DNA of 21,594 nt from Candidatus Hydrogenedentota bacterium (GTDB lineage: Bacteria; Hydrogenedentota; Hydrogenedentia; Hydrogenedentales; SLHB01): the NCBI GenBank assembly GCA_022706165.1, contig JAKJDA010000003.1:3253-24846 (forward strand), written 5' to 3'. The notes beneath the pieces were generated by a model that had not been told where the DNA came from, did no database searches, and saw only the letters and a program-made list of their open reading frames with translations. How positions within the stretch are numbered: position 1 is the stretch's first letter; every line of letters begins with the position of its first letter. This document shows positions 16,610 through 21,594 of the stretch, one piece after another. The translations under genes were made by a program, and so were the position numbers.

Positions 16610-17904
16610 ACTGGAAGCGCGAGTGGAAACCGTTGGCCGCAATCGGGGCGGCGTTCTTGTCGTGCTTCTACCTGCCCGTGGGCGTTCCCCGCTTCGACCA
16701 TGCGGTCATGGAGTCGCTCCATCTGGTCAAGTGGTACGCGCAAGAGCATGTCATTTTGTGTCTGCTTCCCGCGTTCTTCATCGCCGGAGCGATCTCGACA
16801 TTCATCCGCCAAGCATCCGTAATGCGGTATCTCGGAGCGGCGGCGCCCAAGACGATCGCGTATGGAACGGCCTCTGTTTCCGGCTCGATCCTGGCGGTTT
16901 GTTCGTGCACGGTGTTGCCGCTTTTTGGTGGCATTTGGCGCATGGGCGCGGGACTTGGACCGGCCACGGCCTTTCTATACTCGGGACCGGCGATCAACGT
17001 TCTCGCGATCGTCCTCACCGCGCGCGTTCTGGGCGTGGAATTGGGGATTGCGCGCGCCATGGGAGCCGTGACGTTCAGCATCGTTATCGGGTTGAGCATG
17101 CACTTTTTGTTCCGCAAGGAAGAGAGGGAGAAGGCCGTCGCGCAGGCGGCGTTGCCTGTGCCCGAGGCCGTCCGTCCTTTATGGCAGACGGCGGCATGTC
17201 TGGCCTTGATGGCGGCTATTCTCGTGTTCGCCAATTGGGGAAAGCCGGCGTCCGAAGTTGGAATCTGGCATGCCTTGTACGCCGCTAAATGGGCGATCAC
17301 CTCTGTTTGCGCCGTTGCTCTCGGCGTGATTTTGGCGGCGTGCTTCGGTCTTGCCTGGTGGAAAATCGCGCTGGCCGGAACGCCGGCGGCGGCGTTGGCC
17401 GCGCTGCATCCGCACGAGCCCGTCTGGGCCTTTGCCGCAGGGTTCATGGGCCTGTCCGCCGCAATCGGCTCCGGCAATGGCGAAATGAAGGAATGGTTCG
17501 ACGTGAGTTGGGAATTCGCCAAGCAAATCCTGCCGCTTCTCTTGGGCGGCGTGTTGATGGCAGGGTTTCTTCTTGGCCGCCCTGATCACGAAGGGCTGAT
17601 TCCAAGCGGGTGGGTGACCTGGGCCGTGGGCGGCAATTCGGTAACGTCCAATTTTTTGGCGGCCCTCATCGGAGCGTTGATGTATTTTGCCACACTCACG
17701 GAGGTGCCGCTGTTGCAGGGATTGATCGGGTCGGGGATGGGCAAGGGTCCGGCGCTGGCCCTGCTTCTTGCCGGTCCGGCGCTGTCCTTGCCGAGCATGC
17801 TGGTCATTTACAGCGTCATGGGGTTCAAGAAAACGTTTGCATACTGTTCCCTGGTGACGATCTTGTCCGCCATCGCCGGAATCATGTATGGGGCTTTGAT
17901 GTGA
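16606..17904 (+). CDS. ArsP/DUF318-type permease (two-domain membrane transporter, SO_0444-like)
   Basis: A polytopic inner-membrane protein of 432 residues from the permease family that includes ArsP organoarsenical exporters and SO_0444-type Cu/Zn efflux proteins. Hallmarks of the N-terminal half are FFIAGAISTFIRQASVMRYL (57-76), SGSILAVCSCTVLPLFGGI with Cys99 and Cys101, and LYSGPAINVLAIV (124-136). The C-terminal half repeats the plan with EVPLLQGLIGSGMGKGPALA and AGPALSLPSMLVIYSVMGF. About eight to ten hydrophobic segments are visible, with a charged cytosolic linker (RKEEREK) between halves. The membrane-embedded Cys-x-Cys is a plausible metal(loid) site. Position between an ArsR-type repressor and thioredoxins supports export of a thiophilic metal or metalloid. 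The exact substrate cannot be read from sequence. Confidence 0.92.
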   Translation: MNWKREWKPLAAIGAAFLSCFYLPVGVPRFDHAVMESLHLVKWYAQEHVILCLLPAFFIAGAISTFIRQASVMRYLGAAAPKTIAYGTASVSGSILAVCSCTVLPLFGGIWRMGAGLGPATAFLYSGPAINVLAIVLTARVLGVELGIARAMGAVTFSIVIGLSMHFLFRKEEREKAVAQAALPVPEAVRPLWQTAACLALMAAILVFANWGKPASEVGIWHALYAAKWAITSVCAVALGVILAACFGLAWWKIALAGTPAAALAALHPHEPVWAFAAGFMGLSAAIGSGNGEMKEWFDVSWEFAKQILPLLLGGVLMAGFLLGRPDHEGLIPSGWVTWAVGGNSVTSNFLAALIGALMYFATLTEVPLLQGLIGSGMGKGPALALLLAGPALSLPSMLVIYSVMGFKKTFAYCSLVTILSAIAGIMYGALM

Positions 17905-17964
17905 AATGCACGAGACCAACACGCGGGTAGGCGCGCAAACCTCGCTATCCGCCAACCATCCATC

Positions 17965-17978
17965 GAGGAGCATGGAAA
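17965..17978 (+). promoter_or_regulatory. Ribosome binding site that decides the mini-thioredoxin start
   Basis: GAGGAG at 17965-17970 lies one base before an ATG at 17972 but 7 bases before the in-frame ATG at 17978. The second spacing is normal and gives a protein that begins exactly with the family's first beta strand (MKIQILGTG). Confidence 0.7.
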
Positions 17979-18208
17979 TGAAAATCCAGATTCTGGGCAC
18001 GGGATGCCCGAAATGCAAAAAACTTGCGGAAAACGCAGAAGCCGCCGCCAAAGAACTGGGCATCGATCATGATCTGGAAAAAGTCACCAATATCAATGAA
18101 ATCATGCAGTTTGGCGTGATGATGACCCCGGCCCTCGTGATCGATGGACAGGTGAAACTCGTAGGCAAGGCGCCCGATGTCGAGGAACTGAAAAAATTGT
18201 TGTCGTGA
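17978..18208 (+). CDS. Mini-thioredoxin / redox-active disulfide protein 2 (TM0996/MTH895 family)
   Basis: A 76-residue soluble thioredoxin-fold protein. The start MKIQILGTGCPKCKKL puts the redox pair Cys10-x-x-Cys13 right after the first strand; a cis-proline region MTPALVIDGQ follows, and the C-terminal helix is DVEELKKLL. Length and layout match the minimal MTH895/TM0996 group, which is regularly encoded next to ArsP-like permeases. It lacks a signal peptide and so is cytosolic. Lying 73 bp behind the permease, it could deliver or strip thiolate-bound metal(loid) at the cytosolic face, or be reduced by TrxB. Its partner is unknown. Confidence 0.92.
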   Translation: MKIQILGTGCPKCKKLAENAEAAAKELGIDHDLEKVTNINEIMQFGVMMTPALVIDGQVKLVGKAPDVEELKKLLS

Positions 18209-18347
18209 GCGCCATTCTCGAACGGAGAGGACGATCCTGTTTCTCCAGAACGGTTTCTTGAAATATGGAACGCGGCCAACGCTTCCGCTGTTGCGGCGAT
18301 AGGTCGTTGCGCGAATGGCCGACATGAAGGAACGACAAGGAGGAGAC

Positions 18348-18842
18348 ATGGAAAACGAAACGCCGAAACTCGAAGAGCCTCGCATTCGGAGCCGTTCGGG
18401 AAAGAAGGCGGCGATCATCATATGCTTGGCGCTGGCCGTGGGTGCGACCGCCTATATGAAAAACCAGCATTCCCCTGCTGTGACGCCGGGAGATGGATCG
18501 GGCGGCGGCGTAACCGTCGCGGCGCAGCCCGGCTCCACAAATACGGAGCCCGAGAGCACGGAACGCCTTCCCCGGCTGGTGGACCTTGGCGCAAGCAAGT
18601 GCATCCCCTGCAAGATGATGGCGCCCATTCTCGAAGAACTGAAACAGAGCCATGGGAAAAAATTCGAGGTGGTGTTCCTAGACGTGTGGGAAAATCCCGA
18701 TGCGGCGAGCGAGTACAACGTGAATCTAATTCCCACCCAGATATTCTTCGACGCATCCGGCGCGGAACGTTTCCGGCATGAAGGGTTCCTTTCCAAAGAA
18801 GATATTCTGGCCAAATGGAGGGAATTAGGCGTGGAACCTTGA
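18348..18842 (+). CDS. Membrane-anchored thioredoxin-domain protein
   Basis: A 164-residue protein with a basic N terminus (RIRSRSGKK), one hydrophobic anchor AAIIICLALAVGATAYM (21-37), a flexible Gly/Ser/Thr/Pro linker (about 42-72) and a thioredoxin domain carrying SKCIPCKMMAPILEEL (Cys85, Cys88), FEVVFLDVWENP and the cis-Pro loop NLIPTQIFFD (Pro129). The positive charges before the anchor predict the domain faces the periplasm or outside. The start at 18348 is chosen because AAGGAGGA directly precedes it; the longer frame from 18315 lacks a site. It stands 25 bp before ccdA, its probable electron donor. It is likely a disulfide reductase acting outside the cytosol, and the target could be the permease or an exported metal protein. 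Confidence 0.9.
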   Translation: MENETPKLEEPRIRSRSGKKAAIIICLALAVGATAYMKNQHSPAVTPGDGSGGGVTVAAQPGSTNTEPESTERLPRLVDLGASKCIPCKMMAPILEELKQSHGKKFEVVFLDVWENPDAASEYNVNLIPTQIFFDASGAERFRHEGFLSKEDILAKWRELGVEP

Positions 18843-18867
18843 GAGCGATAGCAGGAGAGGAGCAGCC

Positions 18868-19566
18868 ATGCAGGAAATTTTCACGACGCTGACGCATGCC
18901 GTCAAGGGAGCGCCCGCCATGGCAATGGCCGCAGCCGTTGCATGGGGCGTCCTAAGCATAGTGCTGAGTCCTTGTCATCTGGCCAGCATTCCCTTGATCG
19001 TCGGGTTTATCGATGAGCAGGGGCGCATTTCCGCCAAACGCGCCTTTGCGATTTCGTCGCTGTTTGCGTTGGGCATTCTCATAACCATCGGCATGATCGG
19101 CGTGATAACGGCAGCGGCGGGCCGCATGCTGGGCGACGTGGGACGCTATGGCAACTACTTCGTGGCGCTGGTGTTTTTTGGGGTAGGGCTGCATTTGTTG
19201 GACGTGCTTCCCATGTCGTGGTCGGGGCCAGGACAAGTGGGGATGAAACGCAAGGGACTGTTGGCCGCGCTGACGTTGGGGCTTGTTTTCGGCATTGCGC
19301 TGGGTCCGTGCACCTTCGCCTACATGGCTCCCATGTTGGGCGTGGCGTTTCAATTGGCCGCGACAAATCCGTTTTATGGAGCCCTATTGCTTCTCGCCTA
19401 CGGCGTGGGACATTGTTCCGTCATCGTTGTTGCAGGAACATCAACAGAACTCGTGCAACGGTTCCTGAATTGGAATGAAAACTCGCGCGGCACGCTCGTG
19501 GTGAAAAAAGTCTGCGGCGCGTTGGTGTTGGCAGGAGGCCTTTGGATGATCTACTCGGCTCCCTGA
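18868..19566 (+). CDS. ccdA: CcdA-type transmembrane thiol electron transporter
   Basis: A 232-residue polytopic protein of the CcdA/DsbD-beta family that passes electrons from cytosolic thioredoxin to extracytoplasmic thiol proteins. Six hydrophobic segments are visible. The two essential cysteines stand in the repeated motif Ser/Gly-Pro-Cys: LSPCHLASIPLIVG (Cys36) and LGPCTFAYMAPML (Cys148), at the start of the two symmetric halves. GGAGAGGAGCAGCC precedes the ATG. Gene order with the membrane-anchored thioredoxin indicates a dedicated relay rather than cytochrome c maturation, since no other ccm/ccs gene is present in the window. It is the last gene of the module; the next gene is convergent. 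Confidence 0.94.
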   Translation: MQEIFTTLTHAVKGAPAMAMAAAVAWGVLSIVLSPCHLASIPLIVGFIDEQGRISAKRAFAISSLFALGILITIGMIGVITAAAGRMLGDVGRYGNYFVALVFFGVGLHLLDVLPMSWSGPGQVGMKRKGLLAALTLGLVFGIALGPCTFAYMAPMLGVAFQLAATNPFYGALLLLAYGVGHCSVIVVAGTSTELVQRFLNWNENSRGTLVVKKVCGALVLAGGLWMIYSAP

Positions 19567-19574
19567 CGCCGGCG

Positions 19575-19586
19575 GCGCGATCGCGC
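19575..19586. repeat. 12-bp palindrome between convergent genes
   Basis: GCGCGATCGCGC is perfectly self-complementary and lies in the 22-bp gap between the ends of ccdA and the convergent GH15-like gene. With no loop and no T-tract it is a poor terminator, and its role is unclear. Confidence 0.3.
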
Positions 19587-19588
19587 GT

Positions 19589-21567
19589 TCATTCCGGAAA
19601 CAAGGCGCTGATCGTCAGAAGCAGTTTCGCCGCAGCGGAAGTGTCGACCACGATCGGAACAGGGTTCGGGGCGTAGGGAAGGCCGGGAGAAAGCTTGAGC
19701 GCCCGTTTCATGGCGGACGGCAGCATGCGGCAAAGCTGTGCGTGGACGTTGGGGCGGGGCGGAGAAAGCATGGCCAGCGCCAGGAGCGTATCCGGCAGGA
19801 CATCCGGAGCGGCGGCGTCCAATCCCGCCAGGGCGGCTTCGATGGAGACGTCCCACGCGTTCGAAGCCGCCGGCACAAGACCGGTGAACCAGAAACGAAG
19901 CGGAGTCGGGTCTTTCCATCCGTTTTGATCGTTCAACAGACGGAAACGGACAAGGCTTTCCACATCCGTCAGACGTTCGCGCCATGCCGGCTTGTCCGCT
20001 CCGGCCCACGTCGCCAAACACAACGCGTTTTGCATGCCCACGAAGACAGAGACCAGCAACTCGTCGTCGCAGACGTCCCTTAGCCGATCGGGGCTGAACC
20101 CTGGCCGCGGCAGCCGCGTCGCCGGATCGAGCCAGGCCGTCAAAAAATCGCTGGCCGCTTCAATAGCATTCCAGTGTTCGCCGAGAAACGCGGCGCGCTC
20201 GTTCTCGGAAAGAAACTCCACGTGCTTGGACAACGTCCACAGAAACGCGCCCGCCGCCTGCACATCGACCCAAAAAGACGGAGAGGCCTCAACCCCATTG
20301 GCATATGCGGCAAAAGGCAAGGAACCTCGCGGCGCGGCGCGGCGTCCTTCCAACCGGACAAGGCCGGCAAGAAAAGCCGCATGGCGCGCAGCCTGCTCCC
20401 TCCCGCGTATCGCGTCAAAGGCCCATGTGCTCCACAGGGCATGGCGAGGCAATTCCACGGCCAGCGGCGGCTGGGTGATCGGCGCGTGAACGATTGCGCC
20501 GGAGGAAGCGTCCATGGCGGTCAACAAGGCAACCGCACATCGGTTGGCCAGCGCGTCCAATTCCGGGTCTTTTGTGACGGGAAAACGCAACGGAGCCAGC
20601 GTATCCCGCCACGCCTGCTCCGTCTCGGCGGCAAGCGCGCCGGGAGAAGCGCCGAGCGCGCCCTGCAGGAGTTCATCGACCTTGGCCATCGATGCGCCAA
20701 ACGCGACGTAGACGGTGGCGGCATAGACCGAGTCCCTGCTCTCGGGTTGGAGCAACACGGCCGACTCGCATCGGCCCGCGGCGCTGGAGGCTCCGGAAAG
20801 CGCGCCCGCCTCTGCCTGTTCGAAGGGACCGCCCCTTTGATTGACAAGGCCGCACTGAAATGCGCGGACCGGATTGGGCGAGGCATATCCCATCCAGGCG
20901 CCGTCGCCCAAGGCGCTCCATCGTTGCGCCAAAGCGCGGCTCTCGACGCATTCCCGCGCCAGATTCCAGATTTTCGCGCGCACTTCGTTCGGGCGAAAAT
21001 GGTAGGTGGTTTGCGAAGTGACATCGCGAAAAGCCGCGAAATCGTTAGCGTCGTCCAGACGCCAATCGGCAAGAGGAAGTTGCGGCAACAGTCGCGTGCA
21101 GGGCGCAAACCCGGCAAACCAATACAAGTCCGGGGGCGCGGATAGGCCCGATACCTCGATGTGACACACGAACGCATCTCGCTGCGCGATCGTAAAAACG
21201 GTTTGCGTCGCGGAAACGCCGTTGCTCAGCGCGCTCACGGTTTCGACCATTTGCGCGCCCGCATAGCGCTGGCGAGACGTCCACGGCGGACCGGTCAGCC
21301 AGTGCACCCATGGCGCGGGCTGACGCCTTGCAGCGGCGATTCCGCGGAAATGGTCCGATACCGCAGTTGATCATGGAATCCTGGGCTGGGCCAGCGGCAG
21401 ACGCTGATGCGTCCGGACGGATTGACGCCCACCGTCAATGCGCCCTGACCTATCACGGCGCTGACATCGGCCGGCCCCAACAGCGACTCGCCCGGCCATG
21501 CGGCTGCGCAGGCGCCCCACAGCATCAGCAAGATGCCCCATAGCGATCGTATCGCGATCCGGATCAC
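19589..21567 (-). pseudogene. Secreted GH15-like (alpha/alpha-barrel) protein, split by a frame break
   Basis: The first frame starts at a GTG (21567) with AAGGAG 10 bases upstream and encodes a Sec signal peptide (IRSLWGILLMLWGACAAA) then LTVGVNPSGRISVCRWPSP. It runs into a stop just after 21300. The remaining 570 or so residues continue in another frame from HWLTGPPWTSRQRY to the stop at 19589, with no ribosome site. One missing base near 21310 (in AGCCCGCGCC on the minus strand) would restore a continuous reading SP-A-PWVHWLTGP. The C-terminal two thirds resemble a six-hairpin glycosidase of the glucoamylase (GH15) type: ASSGAIVHAP, LWSTWAFDAIRGREQA, SFWVDVQAAGAFLWTLSKHV. The usual W-L-R-D active-site segment reads WSTWAFD, so the active site looks altered. 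Predicted extracytoplasmic. Enzyme activity is uncertain. Confidence 0.6.
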
Positions 21568-21594
21568 GGAAGCGGCTCCTTTGCTGCCTGCTTT

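Noticed and set aside
19575..19586. GCGCGATCGCGC as a HIP1-like repeat or bidirectional terminator.
   Set aside because: It contains GCGATCGC, but I see no comparable series of copies in this window, and with no loop or T-run it is a poor terminator.

Overview
The window is a GC-rich bacterial chromosome segment. It is densely packed, with 22 protein genes (two of them broken in frame), no rRNA or tRNA gene that I can see, no IS element and no CRISPR array. Genes mostly use good Shine-Dalgarno sequences, frequent GTG starts and 1-8 bp gene overlaps. Sec-type signal or anchor segments and a CtpA-type protease are compatible with a Gram-negative-type bacterium. The mixture (archaeal-type cupin phosphoglucose isomerase, Gfo/Idh dehydrogenases, a GH15-like secreted protein, a disperse inverted repeat common in environmental genomes) suggests an uncultured lineage near Planctomycetes/Hydrogenedentes. 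That placement is a guess from gene content, not from a phylogenetic marker.

Region 1 (15-7353, minus strand): six genes read leftwards form a sugar, polyol or cyclitol catabolic operon: Gfo/Idh dehydrogenase, zinc alcohol dehydrogenase, FGGY kinase, divergent shikimate-dehydrogenase-like protein, cupin phosphoglucose isomerase, and 2-hydroxyacid dehydrogenase. A perfect-consensus sigma70 promoter with a 10-bp palindrome in its spacer lies upstream. A DAHP synthase gene (aroF) with its own promoter follows. The operon has four oxidoreductases, one kinase and one isomerase but no transporter, aldolase or regulator, and its substrate is unknown.

Region 2 (7392-9854, plus strand): trxB and tilS, divergent from the operon, with a stable intergenic hairpin between them.

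Region 3 (9894-15936, minus strand): a housekeeping run read leftwards: ctpA, rph, rdgB, tsaC, rpiB, hslU, pgeF. Most junctions overlap or nearly touch. rpiB is broken by a deletion-like frame change, and a 127-bp element with 26-bp perfect inverted ends sits between rpiB and hslU. No hslV accompanies hslU here.

Region 4 (16136-19566, plus strand): a metal/thiol module: ArsR-family repressor with a Cys-x-Cys sensor motif and an operator-overlapped promoter, an ArsP/DUF318-type permease with a membrane Cys-x-Cys motif, a mini-thioredoxin, a membrane-anchored thioredoxin and CcdA. The likely logic is metalloid- or metal-induced export coupled to a transmembrane thiol relay. This is the most system-like assembly in the window.

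Region 5 (19589-21567, minus strand): a secreted GH15-like (alpha/alpha-barrel) protein split by a one-base frame break near 21310.
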